A stretch of DNA of 64,000 nucleotides from Mycolicibacterium sp. P1-18 (GTDB lineage Bacteria > Actinomycetota > Actinomycetes > Mycobacteriales > Mycobacteriaceae): NCBI RefSeq assembly GCF_008329535.1, contig NZ_NPKR01000005.1, positions 186,001-250,000 of the forward strand. The letters are read 5' to 3'. Shown piece after piece: positions 52,954 through 61,590 of the stretch. A model generated the notes under the pieces. The model ran no database searches and had not been told where the DNA came from. It saw nothing but the letters and a program-made list of their open reading frames with translations. The position numbers and the translations under genes are program-made. How positions within the stretch are numbered: position 1 is the first letter of the stretch; each line of letters starts with the position of its first letter.

Positions 52954-53177
52954 CGCCGGGCCCGGAGTCGCGCAACCACCGCTTCGATGCCGTCGCGGTC
53001 GATCACCTTGATGCCCTTGGCGCTGACCCGCAGCGTGATGCGGCGGCCCTCCGACGGCAGGTAATACGTCTTGCGTTGGACGTTCGGCGACCAGCGTCGA
53101 CGGGTGCGACGCCCCGAGTGCGACACCGTGTTGCCGAAGCTCGGAGCGCGGCCGGTCACTTCGCAGTGTGCGGACAA
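52950..53177 (-). CDS. rpmB: Ribosomal protein L28, zinc-independent (C-minus) paralogue
   Basis: 75 residues starting from TTG 53175-53177 with AAGGAG upstream. [33 protein letters not shown] is the L28 core. Only one Cys remains (in HCEVTG), so the two CxxC zinc motifs of the usual L28 are absent: this is the form expressed under zinc limitation. In the usual actinobacterial arrangement such genes come with rpmG, rpsN and rpsR paralogues; those are absent here. Divergent from the COG0523 gene across a Zur-like box. Confidence 0.9.
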   Translation of the reverse strand: MSAHCEVTGRAPSFGNTVSHSGRRTRRRWSPNVQRKTYYLPSEGRRITLRVSAKGIKVIDRDGIEAVVARLRARR

Positions 53178-53199
53178 TCCACCTTCTCCTTCGTCAGTC

Positions 53200-53264
53200 T
53201 TAATGAAAACCGTTTTCGACAACGGTCTCCGGGGACTGTACTGTCCAGAGGGCGTTAATGACAA
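53200..53264. promoter_or_regulatory. Zur-like operator in the rpmB/COG0523 divergent promoter
   Basis: GAAAAC-C-GTTTTC at 53205-53217, within TTAATGAAAACCGTTTTCGA, resembles the actinobacterial Zur consensus. A second partial copy, TTAATGACAA, is at 53255-53264. A TACTGT -10 for the COG0523 gene is at 53239-53244, so the first site covers its -35 region. Confidence 0.7.
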
Positions 53265-53285
53265 TGAGTACCAATAAGGAGGAGC

Positions 53286-54485
53286 ATGTCGAGAACCCCG
53301 GTGCTGCTCGTGGCCGGCCAGGGCGACACGGAGGCGGTGACCGCCACGCTGATGCAGCGGCCGGGCACCCTCGTCGTCGTCCACCGCCTCGACGGACACG
53401 TGGTGCAACGCCAGGTGACGATGCTCGTCGACGGCGCGCCCCGGACCTTGGACACGGCCCTCGAACTGGCTCACGGATGCGTGGCCTGCACCATCCGCAA
53501 CGACCTGCTGGTACTGCTGCGCAGGCTGCACCGCCGCGACGACGTCGCCCGCATCGTGGTGCACCTGGCGCCGTGGCTCGAACCCGAACCCATCTGCTGG
53601 GCGATCCACCACGTCAAGGTCAGGGTCGGTCCCGGCTACGTGGACGGACCCGCCGCCCGCGACGTGGACGTCCACGCGGTGATCGCCTGCGTGAACGCCG
53701 ACCGCTGGCTCACCGAGGCCCTCGGTGCGGACGAACTCGACGACGGCCGCACCGTCGCGCAGGTCGTCGTCGGTCAAGCCGAGTTCGCCGACGTCCTCGT
53801 TCCGACCCATCCCGAGGCGACGACGCTGGCCGTGCTGCGCCGTCTGGCGCCCCGCGCCCGGATCACCGTCGGCACCGACCGGCTCGAGATGGCCCTGGCC
53901 CACCTGGAACCCGACGCCCGCCGCGGTCGCAGCGACGGACCGCACGGCCCCCTGCTCGCCGGCCAGCCACCGCTCGCGGGCGACGGCGCGGTTCAGCTCG
54001 TCGAGTTCTCCGCGCGGCGGCCGTTCCACCCGCAACGGCTACACGCCGCCGTCGAACTGCTGCTCGACGGAGTGATCCGCACCAGGGGCAGACTCTGGCT
54101 GGCCACCCAGCCACGACAGGCCATGTGGCTCCAATCCGCGGGCGGCGGGTTGCGCGTCGACTCCGCCGGAAAGTGGCTCGCCGCGATGACGCCCTCCGAA
54201 CTGGCCTACGTCGACCCGGAACGCCGCGCCCTGGCCGACCTGATGTGGTCCGACGACCACGGCGACCGGCACACCTCGATGACGATCCTGGTGTGCGGCG
54301 CCACGGCCGACGACATCCGCGGCGCGCTGCACGGGGCACTGCTGTCGGACGCCGAGATGGCCGCCCCACAGGAGTGGGGCACCTACCCCGACCCGCTGGG
54401 CGACTGGCACCAGGACCCGTGCGACGACCTTGCCGAGTCCAGGACCGACGACGCCCTGGGCCACCGACGGACCACCGAGTCATAG
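53286..54485 (+). CDS. CobW/COG0523 GTPase-like protein, zinc-starvation type (Rv0106-like)
   Basis: 399 residues. It has the family metal-binding C-x-x-C region in [13 protein letters not shown] (about 61-65), ACVNADRW near 140 and the C-terminal CobW domain ([41 protein letters not shown]). The expected P-loop near the N-terminus is poor here ([16 protein letters not shown]), so GTP binding may be weak. Excellent AAGGAGGAG before ATG 53286. Probably a zinc chaperone; in mycobacteria COG0523 proteins lie in Zur regulons. Confidence 0.85.
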   Translation: MSRTPVLLVAGQGDTEAVTATLMQRPGTLVVVHRLDGHVVQRQVTMLVDGAPRTLDTALELAHGCVACTIRNDLLVLLRRLHRRDDVARIVVHLAPWLEPEPICWAIHHVKVRVGPGYVDGPAARDVDVHAVIACVNADRWLTEALGADELDDGRTVAQVVVGQAEFADVLVPTHPEATTLAVLRRLAPRARITVGTDRLEMALAHLEPDARRGRSDGPHGPLLAGQPPLAGDGAVQLVEFSARRPFHPQRLHAAVELLLDGVIRTRGRLWLATQPRQAMWLQSAGGGLRVDSAGKWLAAMTPSELAYVDPERRALADLMWSDDHGDRHTSMTILVCGATADDIRGALHGALLSDAEMAAPQEWGTYPDPLGDWHQDPCDDLAESRTDDALGHRRTTES

Positions 54486-54524
54486 TTCCGTAGCCAGGCG
54501 AGATGGCCCGCCCCCAGCTTCGTA

Positions 54525-55868
54525 ATGGATGATGGTGGAGTGGCAGACATCAAGCGCGGACGAGCAGCTCGCAACGCCAAGCTCGCCAGCTTGCCGGTCG
54601 GCATCGCAGGCCGGGCGGCGCTGGGAATCGGCAAGCGGCTGACGGGCTCGTCCAAGGACGAGGTCAACGCCGAGATGATGGAGAAGGCCGCCAACCAGCT
54701 CTTCACCGTCCTCGGCGAACTCAAGGGCGGGGCGATGAAGGTCGGCCAGGCCCTCTCCGTCATGGAGGCCGCCGTCCCCGAGCAATTCGGCGAGCCGTAC
54801 CGCGAGGCACTGACCAAGCTCCAGAAGGACGCCCCACCGCTGCCCGCGGCCAAAGTGCACCGCGTGCTGGACGCGCAGCTCGGTACCAAGTGGCGCGAAC
54901 GGTTCAGCTCCTTCGACGACACCCCCATCGCGTCGGCGAGCATCGGCCAGGTGCACAAGGCGGTCTGGGGCGACGGCCGCGAGGTCGCCGTCAAGATCCA
55001 GTACCCGGGCGCCGACGAGGCGTTGCGCGCCGACCTCAAGACGATGCGCCGGATGGTATCGGTCTTCCGGCAGCTCTCTCCCGGAGCCGACGTCCAGGGC
55101 GTGGTCGACGAGCTCATCGAACGCACCGAGATGGAACTCGACTACCGGCTGGAGGCGGCGAACCAGCGCGCCTTCGCCAAGGGGTACCGCGACCACCCGC
55201 ACTTCGTGGTGCCCGCGGTCGTCGCGAGCGCCCCGAAGGTCGTCGTGGCGGAGTGGATCGAGGGCATCCCGATGGCCCAGATCATCCGCAACGGCACCCC
55301 GGATCAGCGCGACGTCATGGGCACGCGGCTGTTCGAGCTGACCTACGACGCACCGGGCCGCATCAAGCTGATGCACGGCGACGCACACCCCGGCAACTTC
55401 ATGCTGCTGCCCGGGGACAAGATGGGAATCCTGGACTTCGGCGCCGTCGCACCCATGCCCGAGGGCCTCCCGGTCGAACTCGGCCTGATGGTCCGCTACG
55501 CAGTGGCCAAGGACTACGACAAGCTGCTGCCCACCATGGAGAAGATCGGGTTCATCCAGAAGGGCCAGAAGGGCGAGCAGGTCTCACCCCGCGAGATCGA
55601 CGAAATGCTGCGCCAGTACGTCGAACCCGTCGAGGTCGACGAATTTCACTACACCCGCAAGTGGCTTCAGAAGATGGCGGCGGCCAACATGGACATCTCG
55701 GCCGACGCGATCAGGACCGCCCGGGCGATGGACCTGCCGGCCAATCTGGCGATCCCCATGCGGGTCATCGCGTCGGTGGTGGCGATCTCGTGCCAGCTCG
55801 ACGCCCACGTCCCCACCAAAGCGCTTGCGCTGAAGCTCATTCCGGGCTTCGCCGACGAGGTGTCCTAG
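54525..55868 (+). CDS. ABC1/UbiB-family atypical kinase (Rv3197 orthologue)
   Basis: 447 residues, the same length as I recall for Rv3197. KxGQ motif GGAMKVGQALSVME near residue 70; Ala-rich loop ASASIGQVHKA; VAVKIQYPGADEAL with the ATP Lys; EMELDYRLEAANQ; LMHGDAHPGNFM catalytic loop; and GILDFGAVAPM for the DFG-like metal motif. In M. tuberculosis the gene belongs to the WhiB7 regulon and is linked to macrolide tolerance. The start is at ATG 54525. It is convergent with whiB7. Confidence 0.9.
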   Translation: MDDGGVADIKRGRAARNAKLASLPVGIAGRAALGIGKRLTGSSKDEVNAEMMEKAANQLFTVLGELKGGAMKVGQALSVMEAAVPEQFGEPYREALTKLQKDAPPLPAAKVHRVLDAQLGTKWRERFSSFDDTPIASASIGQVHKAVWGDGREVAVKIQYPGADEALRADLKTMRRMVSVFRQLSPGADVQGVVDELIERTEMELDYRLEAANQRAFAKGYRDHPHFVVPAVVASAPKVVVAEWIEGIPMAQIIRNGTPDQRDVMGTRLFELTYDAPGRIKLMHGDAHPGNFMLLPGDKMGILDFGAVAPMPEGLPVELGLMVRYAVAKDYDKLLPTMEKIGFIQKGQKGEQVSPREIDEMLRQYVEPVEVDEFHYTRKWLQKMAAANMDISADAIRTARAMDLPANLAIPMRVIASVVAISCQLDAHVPTKALALKLIPGFADEVS

Positions 55869-55905
55869 CTCCAGCAATACGTGGAGCTAGAACACCTCGC
55901 GCCGG

Positions 55906-56196
55906 TCATGCGGCGGCCGGGTCGGCAACGGGGCCCTTGTCGTCCTTGCGCGGGCGGCCCCTCGGCCGCTTGCGCGCCACGACCGTGCCACGGTCGATGA
56001 TCTCGCCGCCCCAAACCCCCCATGGCTCTTGCCGTTCCAGCGCCTCGGCGAGGCACTGACGGCGGATCGGGCAGTCGGCGCACAGCGTCTTGGCCCGTTC
56101 GAGCTCCATCGGATTCTCGGCAAACCACAGGTCCGGATCGTTGAGGTGGCAGGGTACTGCCGGCAACGCTCTCTCGCGGCATGTCTGCGGGGACAT
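55906..56196 (-). CDS. whiB7: WhiB7, Fe-S transcription factor for intrinsic antibiotic resistance
   Basis: 96 residues. The four cluster Cys are in LPAVPCHLNDPDLWF, LCADCPIRRQC (spacing C-x2-C-x5-C); the EPWGVWGGE turn that contacts sigma A follows; the C-terminal RKRPRGRPRKD is the AT-hook. ATG 56196 with AAGGTG upstream is preferred over TTG 56223. WhiB7 activates resistance genes on ribosome stress and its own promoter. The 431-base stretch to uvrD2 holds its leader and promoter. Confidence 0.95.
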   Translation of the reverse strand: MSPQTCRERALPAVPCHLNDPDLWFAENPMELERAKTLCADCPIRRQCLAEALERQEPWGVWGGEIIDRGTVVARKRPRGRPRKDDKGPVADPAAA

Positions 56197-56276
56197 GTCC
56201 GAATCACCTTCTTCCTGGTCCAAAGTCGATCAGAGTGACGTCTGATGGATCTGAGACCAGAGAGTTCGGGTGTCCC

Positions 56277-56334
56277 CGAAAGCAATCTGGCCACGGATCC
56301 GGTGAATGTCGGGTCCGTGGCCATGTGGCTTTCG
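56277..56334 (-). terminator. Attenuator-like hairpin in the whiB7 leader
   Basis: GGCCACGGACCC and its partner GGATCCGTGGCC (56289-56322) form a 12-14 bp stem with a six-base loop; CGAAAGC and GCTTTCG outside it extend the stem after an internal loop. It starts eight bases after the uORF stop. There is no long T-run, usual for mycobacteria. A smaller hairpin TTCGGG-GACA-CCCGAA follows. Confidence 0.75.
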
Positions 56335-56341
56335 TGGGTAC

Positions 56342-56527
56342 CTAGGTGGTTCCCCGATTCACGGACGCGACAGTCGCGGCGGCGGCGCGTCGCTTGAACG
56401 CCGGAATGGCGCCACGCATCGCGGCCATCGAATGCCGTGCCGGCGTGGCGGGCCCGGCGACGGCGAGGGGCGACGACGTGACGACGGCGTTGGCGATGGC
56501 TACGCCGGAGGTCTTGGTGAAGATCAC
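56342..56527 (-). CDS. whiB7 leader ORF (alanine-rich upstream ORF)
   Basis: 61 codons starting at GTG 56525-56527 with a strong GGGAGGGGAG ribosome binding site. 16 of 61 residues are Ala, including four in a row in FKRRAAAATVASV near the end; it finishes VNRGTT with TAG. It is located between the whiB7 promoter and the hairpin. Slow translation of alanine codons or a drug-stalled ribosome would change leader folding and allow read-through into whiB7; this matches what is reported for mycobacterial whiB7 leaders, recalled and not checked. Confidence 0.75.
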   Translation of the reverse strand: MIFTKTSGVAIANAVVTSSPLAVAGPATPARHSMAAMRGAIPAFKRRAAAATVASVNRGTT

Positions 56528-56569
56528 GTGACTCCCCTCCCTTCGAATCGATCGGTTTGGACGGTTATG

Positions 56570-56607
56570 AGACTAAACGCTCACAGCATAATTCGACAAG
56601 CAATTTT
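56570..56607 (-). promoter_or_regulatory. whiB7 promoter with WhiB7 AT-rich site
   Basis: On the minus strand: AAAATT (56602-56607), two bases, -35 TTGTCG (56594-56599), 18-base spacer, -10 TAGTCT (56570-56575). An AT-rich site next to the -35 is the signature of WhiB7-activated promoters, so autoregulation is expected. It starts about 20 bases after the uvrD2 stop. Confidence 0.8.
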
Positions 56608-56627
56608 CTGACCTGCGGGTTTAGCCG

Positions 56628-58760
56628 TCACCGGCGTCCCTTCACCAACGCGAGCACGTCGGGCCCGAACTGCTCGAGCTTGCGGGCGCCGATGCCCGGA
56701 ATCGCCACCAGCGCGGCCTCGTCGACGGGCAGCGACTCGGCGATCGCAATCAGGGTGTTGTCGGTGAACACCACGTACGCGGGCACCTTCATCTCCTTCG
56801 ACGTCTCCAGCCGCCACTCCTTGAGCTGGGCCAGCAGTTCCTCGTCGAGATCGGACGGGCACGTCTCGCACCGGCGCAGCATGATCGACGCCGAACTGGT
56901 CAACGCCGTATTGCAGACCCGGCAGCGAGGCGCGGCGCCGCGCTGGCGCCGCGGCTTGCTGGGACCGTCGTCGGCGGCGGCCTGCGGGGCCACGCCGTTG
57001 AGGAATCGCGACGGCCGACGGCCCTGCCTGCCCCCCGGCGTGCGTGCCAACGCCCAGCTCAGTGCCAAATGCACACGCGCCCTGGTGATTCCGACGTAGA
57101 GCAGCCGGCGCTCCTCCTCGACCTGCTCACTGTCGGCGCCTCGCGCCAAGGCATGCGAGATGGGCAGCGTGCCGTCGGCCAACCCGACCAGGAACACCGC
57201 GTCCCACTCCAAGCCCTTCGCGGCGTGCAGCGACGCCAGCGTGACGCCCTGCACCACCGGTGGGTGCCGCGCGTCGGCACGCTGACGCAACTCGGCCAGC
57301 AGCGACCGCGTGTCGAGGGACGGCCGCACGGCCACCTCCTCCTCGACCAGTTCGACCAAGGCGGTCAACGCCTCCCACCGTTCGCGGGCCCGCACGCCCT
57401 GCGGCTCCTCGGCGGTGAGGCCCAACGGTTCCAGCAGCTCGCGGACCACCGGCGGGAGGTCCGCCCCGACCGCGTCGACGCGGTCCGCCGCACGCTGCAA
57501 CGCGACGAGCGCCTGCCGGATCTCCTGGCGGCTGAAGAAGCCCTCACCGCCGCGCACCTGGAACGCCAGCCCGGCCGCGGTCAGCGCCTCCTCGTACACC
57601 TCCGACTGCGCGTTGATGCGGTACAGCACCGCGATCTCGGCCGGCGCGATGCCGTCGCGGACCAGCTTCTTGACGGCCTTCGCGACGGCGGTGGCCTCGG
57701 CGACCTCGTCGGGATGCTCGTTGAACGTCGGCGCGGGCCCGGGATCACGCTGGCCGATCAGGTGCAGCTTGCTGCCCGCCATGCGACCGCGGGCCATCGA
57801 GATGACCCGGTTGGCCAGCGACACCACCTGGGGCGTCGACCGGTAGTCGCGCTCGAGGCGGACCACGGCGGCCTCGGGAAAGCGGCGCGAGAAGTCGAGC
57901 AGATAGCCGGGGGTGGCACCGGTGAACGAGTAGATGGTCTGGTTCGCGTCGCCGACGACGGTGAGGTCGTCGCGGTCGCCGAGCCAGGCGTTGAGCACCC
58001 GCTGCTGCAACGGCGTGACGTCCTGGTACTCGTCGACGACGAAGCAGCGGTACCGGTCGCGGAACTCCTGCGCCACGGCGGCGTCGCCCTCGATGGCGGC
58101 GGCGGTGTGCAACAGCAGGTCGTCGAAGTCCAGCAGCGTCGTGCCGTCGCGGCGGGCCTTCATCGCCTCGTACCCGGCGTAGACCTTTGCGATCTTGGCC
58201 GCGTCGAGCGGAATGTCGCGGCTGACCTTCGCCACCGCCGCCGGATAGTCCTCGGGGCTGATCAACGACGACTTGGCCCACTCGATCTCCCCGGCGAGAT
58301 CGCGGACGTCGTCGGTGCTGGCCTGAATCGACGCGCGGTTGGCCGCCTGCGCGACCACGCCGAACTTGCTGTCGAGCAGCTCCCACCCGGTGTCGCCGAC
58401 CACGCGCGGCCAGAAGTACTGCAGCTGACGCCGGGCCGCCGCGTGAAACGTCATGGCCTGCACGGCACCCGTGCCGACGCCGTCGGCGCCCTGCTCGTCG
58501 AGCGACCGCAGCCGCCCCCGCATCTCGCCGGCGGCCCGCGAGGTGAACGTCACCGCCAGCACCTGACCGGGCGCCACGTGACCCGCCGCCACCAGGTAGG
58601 CGATGCGCCGGGTGATGGTGCGCGTCTTGCCGGTGCCCGCGCCCGCCAGCACGCAGACCGGGCCGCGTGGCGCCTGGACCGCCTCGCGCTGCTCGTCGTC
58701 GAGGTCCTCGATCAGACGATCGAGCAGAGTGGAGGAGGCCTCGCGAGCCTGGGACGGCAT
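56628..58760 (-). CDS. uvrD2: UvrD2 superfamily I DNA helicase
   Basis: About 710 residues from ATG 58758-58760 (GGAGG upstream). Walker [18 protein letters not shown] near residue 37; [63 protein letters not shown] tetracysteine zinc motif follows ([11 protein letters not shown], then CETCPSD), and a C-terminal HRDC domain ([31 protein letters not shown]). It is essential for growth in M. tuberculosis as I recall. Divergent from mrx1. Confidence 0.93.
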   Translation of the reverse strand: MPSQAREASSTLLDRLIEDLDDEQREAVQAPRGPVCVLAGAGTGKTRTITRRIAYLVAAGHVAPGQVLAVTFTSRAAGEMRGRLRSLDEQGADGVGTGAVQAMTFHAAARRQLQYFWPRVVGDTGWELLDSKFGVVAQAANRASIQASTDDVRDLAGEIEWAKSSLISPEDYPAAVAKVSRDIPLDAAKIAKVYAGYEAMKARRDGTTLLDFDDLLLHTAAAIEGDAAVAQEFRDRYRCFVVDEYQDVTPLQQRVLNAWLGDRDDLTVVGDANQTIYSFTGATPGYLLDFSRRFPEAAVVRLERDYRSTPQVVSLANRVISMARGRMAGSKLHLIGQRDPGPAPTFNEHPDEVAEATAVAKAVKKLVRDGIAPAEIAVLYRINAQSEVYEEALTAAGLAFQVRGGEGFFSRQEIRQALVALQRAADRVDAVGADLPPVVRELLEPLGLTAEEPQGVRARERWEALTALVELVEEEVAVRPSLDTRSLLAELRQRADARHPPVVQGVTLASLHAAKGLEWDAVFLVGLADGTLPISHALARGADSEQVEEERRLLYVGITRARVHLALSWALARTPGGRQGRRPSRFLNGVAPQAAADDGPSKPRRQRGAAPRCRVCNTALTSSASIMLRRCETCPSDLDEELLAQLKEWRLETSKEMKVPAYVVFTDNTLIAIAESLPVDEAALVAIPGIGARKLEQFGPDVLALVKGRR

Positions 58761-58866
58761 GGCCTCCATCCTGTCAGGCACGGGTGACAACCGCTGCTCC
58801 GACATCCCCGGCCGCCAGCGCCCGGGTTGATGCAATAGGCCGGGCTTCCGTAACGTTGACAGCGCT

Positions 58867-59118
58867 ATGACAGGTAAAGACGCGCAGCTGACCATGTACT
58901 CGACGACGTGGTGCGGCTACTGCGCACGACTCAAGACCGCCCTGAAGTCGGCAGGCATCGGCTACCGGGAGGTCGACATCGAGGCCGACCCCAGCGCCGC
59001 CGAGTTCGTCGGCTCGGTCAACGGCGGCAACCACGTCGTGCCGACGGTGAAGTTCGCCGACGGCTCTACGCTGACCAACCCCAGCCTCAAGCAGGTTCAG
59101 GCCAAGCTCGCCGGCTGA
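58867..59118 (+). CDS. mrx1: Mycoredoxin-1
   Basis: 83 residues with the glutaredoxin fold and active site [11 protein letters not shown] (about 15-18), plus TVP (VVPTVKF) and the C-terminal helix [11 protein letters not shown]. Mycoredoxin reduces mycothiol-protein mixed disulfides. ATG 58867; it shares the divergent promoter with uvrD2 and is convergent with nudC, one base apart. Confidence 0.95.
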   Translation: MTGKDAQLTMYSTTWCGYCARLKTALKSAGIGYREVDIEADPSAAEFVGSVNGGNHVVPTVKFADGSTLTNPSLKQVQAKLAG

Positions 59119-59119
59119 G

Positions 59120-60067
59120 TCAGGTGGCGTACGCCCAGGATTCGATGATCTCCCGGGCAATCGAGATCGACCCCGGCAGCAGCAGCCGCGACGGTGAGTC
59201 GCTGCTCCAGTCGCCGTCGGCCAGCGCCGCCTGCACCTCCGCGCGGGTGAACCACCCGGCCTCGGCGATTTCGCCGTCGCTGAAGACGAACTCCTGCTCC
59301 GGATCGCCGATCGCGTGGAAGCCGACCATCAGCGACCGCGGAAACGGCCACGGCTGGCTGCCCAGGTAGGTCACGTCGGTGACGCCCAGACCGATCTCCT
59401 CGGCCACCTCGCGCACCACGCACTGCTCGAACGACTCACCGGCCTCCACGAATCCCGCGATCAGTGAGAAGAGCCGCTCGGGCCAGACGGTCTGACGCGC
59501 CAGCACTGCGCGATCGTGGCCGTCGTGAATCAGGCAGATGACCGCGGGGTCCATCCGCGGGAACTCCTCGCGGCCCGTGACCGGGTCGACCCGCGCCCAC
59601 CCCGCCCTGTGGCTCTTGGTGGGCGAGCCGTCGGTCGCGCTGAAGCGTGCGCTGTCATGCCAGTTGAGCAGCGCGGTGGCGGTGGCGACCAGCTGTGCGC
59701 TCGTGTCGTCGAAGACGGCGCCCGCCCGGCGCAGGTCCAGGACCTCGGAGTCGGCATGCGGATCCTCCGGGCCGTCCAGCGCGCCGCGCACCGCCCAGAC
59801 GTGCCTGCCGTCGGGCATCCGACCCAGGAACACCGCGTGATCGTCCGGGGTCGGCGAATGCTTCGCGGCGCTGCCCAGAACCACCCGACCGCCGGAGATC
59901 AGCACCTGGTTGCGCCGGTCGACCTTCAACAGCAGGGCGTCGTTCCACCCCGCCAGCGCGGCGTCGACGTCGGTGCGCAGTTCGTCGGCGCGGTCGGCGC
60001 CCACGCGCGACAACAGCGGGACGTTGCGCAGCGTGAACGCACCGGGACGCTCCTGCCCGCCGGTCAT
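59120..60067 (-). CDS. nudC: NADH pyrophosphatase NudC
   Basis: 315 residues. Nudix box GFVEAGESFEQCVVREVAEEIG (about 199-220) and the NADH-specific SQPWPFPRSLMVGF about 20 residues later identify it. The four-Cys zinc ribbon of E. coli NudC is absent: the corresponding segment (FSATDGSPTKSHRAGWARVD) has no Cys, as in other mycobacteria. It hydrolyses NADH to NMNH and AMP, and in M. tuberculosis degrades isoniazid- and ethionamide-NAD adducts. The ATG overlaps the potassium channel stop. Confidence 0.93.
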   Translation of the reverse strand: MTGGQERPGAFTLRNVPLLSRVGADRADELRTDVDAALAGWNDALLLKVDRRNQVLISGGRVVLGSAAKHSPTPDDHAVFLGRMPDGRHVWAVRGALDGPEDPHADSEVLDLRRAGAVFDDTSAQLVATATALLNWHDSARFSATDGSPTKSHRAGWARVDPVTGREEFPRMDPAVICLIHDGHDRAVLARQTVWPERLFSLIAGFVEAGESFEQCVVREVAEEIGLGVTDVTYLGSQPWPFPRSLMVGFHAIGDPEQEFVFSDGEIAEAGWFTRAEVQAALADGDWSSDSPSRLLLPGSISIAREIIESWAYAT

Positions 60068-61143
60068 CGGTCCGCGTCCGCGTTGCGGATGTACAGCAGC
60101 CGGTCGCCGAGTTCCATCGCGTCGGCCCCCGGTGCGTCCACCCGGACCAGATTCCCCTCGCGCACCACCCCGAGCACGAGGTCGGACAGGTGGCGCGCGG
60201 AACCGCCGACCTCCTTGGCGGTCACGTCGCGTTCGGCGATGGCGAAGCCGGCGTCCGGGGTCAGCAGATCCTCGATGAGCTCCACGACCGTCGGGGTGTT
60301 GGCCGCCATGCCGAGCAGTCGGCCAGCGGTCTCGGAGGACACGACCACCGAATCGGCACCCGACTGCAGCAGCAGATGCTGGTTCTCCGACTCCCGGATC
60401 GAGGCGATGATCTTCGCCTTCGGCGCGAGCTCGCGGGCGGTCAGCGTGACCAGGACGGCGGTCGGGTCGCTGTTGGTGGCGACGACGATCGCCTTGGCGT
60501 GCTGGGCGCCGGCGAGGCGGAGCACGTCGGCGCGGTTGGCGTCGCCGTGCATCGTCACCAGGCCGGCCTTGTCCGCTCGGTCCAGCGCGGCGCGATCGGT
60601 GTCGACGACCACGATCTCACCGCTCTTGGCGCCGTCACCGATCATGGCCGAGACGGCCGTCTTGCCCTTGGTGCCGTAGCCGACGACGACGATGTGGTCG
60701 CGCACTCTTCTCCTCCATTGCTGAATCTTGAGCGTCTGCCGCGACGCCTCCGTCAGGGTTTCCACGGTCGTCCCGATCAACACGATCAGGAAGGCGACGC
60801 GCAGCGGCGTGATGACCAGGACGTTGATCAGGCGGGCCGACGGCGTGAACGGCGTGATGTCGCCGTAGCCGGTGGTCGACAGCGACACCGTGGCGTAGTA
60901 CAGGCAGTCGAGGAACGAGAGCTGGTTGTCCTGCACGTCGCGGTAGCCGTCGCGGTCCAGATAGACGATCAGCACCGCGGCGAACAGCGCGAGCAGCGCG
61001 TAGAGCACTCGCATCGCGATCTTGCGGGCCGGACTCACCGGCTGCTCGGGAATCCGCAGCGTCCCGACCAAGGCGTGGTCGGGCTGGGTGGTCAACGTCT
61101 GATCGAGCGCCTCCATCCGGCGCCGCAACCTACCCTTGGCCAC
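60064..61143 (-). CDS. Potassium channel with RCK domain (Rv3200c orthologue)
   Basis: 359 residues. Two membrane helices (MRVLYALLALFAAVLIVYL near residue 45 and LIVLIGTTVETL near 120) flank the pore with selectivity filter STTGYGDITPF. A cytoplasmic RCK/TrkA-N domain (HIVVVGYGTKGKTAVSAMI near 150) and TrkA-C domain follow. It is the upstream gene of a two-gene transcript with nudC (ATGA overlap). Confidence 0.92.
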   Translation of the reverse strand: MAKGRLRRRMEALDQTLTTQPDHALVGTLRIPEQPVSPARKIAMRVLYALLALFAAVLIVYLDRDGYRDVQDNQLSFLDCLYYATVSLSTTGYGDITPFTPSARLINVLVITPLRVAFLIVLIGTTVETLTEASRQTLKIQQWRRRVRDHIVVVGYGTKGKTAVSAMIGDGAKSGEIVVVDTDRAALDRADKAGLVTMHGDANRADVLRLAGAQHAKAIVVATNSDPTAVLVTLTARELAPKAKIIASIRESENQHLLLQSGADSVVVSSETAGRLLGMAANTPTVVELIEDLLTPDAGFAIAERDVTAKEVGGSARHLSDLVLGVVREGNLVRVDAPGADAMELGDRLLYIRNADADR

Positions 61144-61188
61144 GAGGGCCCGTCATCTGCCCAACTCGCCGCACAGCACAATGTAACC

Positions 61189-61590
61189 ATGAGCTCCCTC
61201 ACCGCAGCATCCGAGAACGCAGCAAGCCAGGTCACGGCCCAGCGAATGGGGGCGATGCTCATCGGCATGGGCGTGCTGCACTTCGTGGCGCCGAAGCCGT
61301 TCGACACGATCGTGCCGGCGGAGCTGCCGGGCACGCCGCGGTTCTACACCCTGGCCTCCGGCGTCGCGGAGGCCGCCACGGGCGCCCTGCTGCTCGCCCC
61401 GCGCACTCGCCGCGTCGGCGCGGTCGCCGCGATTGCGCTCTACGTTGGCGTGTTCCCCGCGAACGTCAACTCCGTGCGGGTGCTGTGGAACAAGGGCTGG
61501 CCGGCCCGCGTCGGTACCATCGCCCGCCTGCCGATGCAGATCCCCATGATCACCAAGGCGCTCAAGGTGTACCGCACCGCTCCTCGCTAG
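61189..61590 (+). CDS. DoxX-like membrane protein
   Basis: 133 residues, four helices: RMGAMLIGMGVLHFVAPKPFD, YTLASGVAEAATGALLLAP, VGAVAAIALYVGVFPANVN, then a basic C-terminus. The pattern HFVAPKPFD and FPANVNSVR is typical of the DoxX-type family in mycobacteria; the role is unclear. It starts at ATG 61189. Its end overlaps the adnB stop by 29 bases tail to tail. Confidence 0.8.
   Translation: MSSLTAASENAASQVTAQRMGAMLIGMGVLHFVAPKPFDTIVPAELPGTPRFYTLASGVAEAATGALLLAPRTRRVGAVAAIALYVGVFPANVNSVRVLWNKGWPARVGTIARLPMQIPMITKALKVYRTAPR

Noticed and set aside
56346..56531. 61-residue plus-strand ORF opposite the whiB7 uORF
   Set aside because: No ribosome binding site, and the promoter and leader elements point to the minus strand.
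57069..58787. 572-residue plus-strand ORF opposite uvrD2
   Set aside because: Low-complexity Arg/His/Gln-rich shadow; uvrD2 motifs are clear on the other strand.
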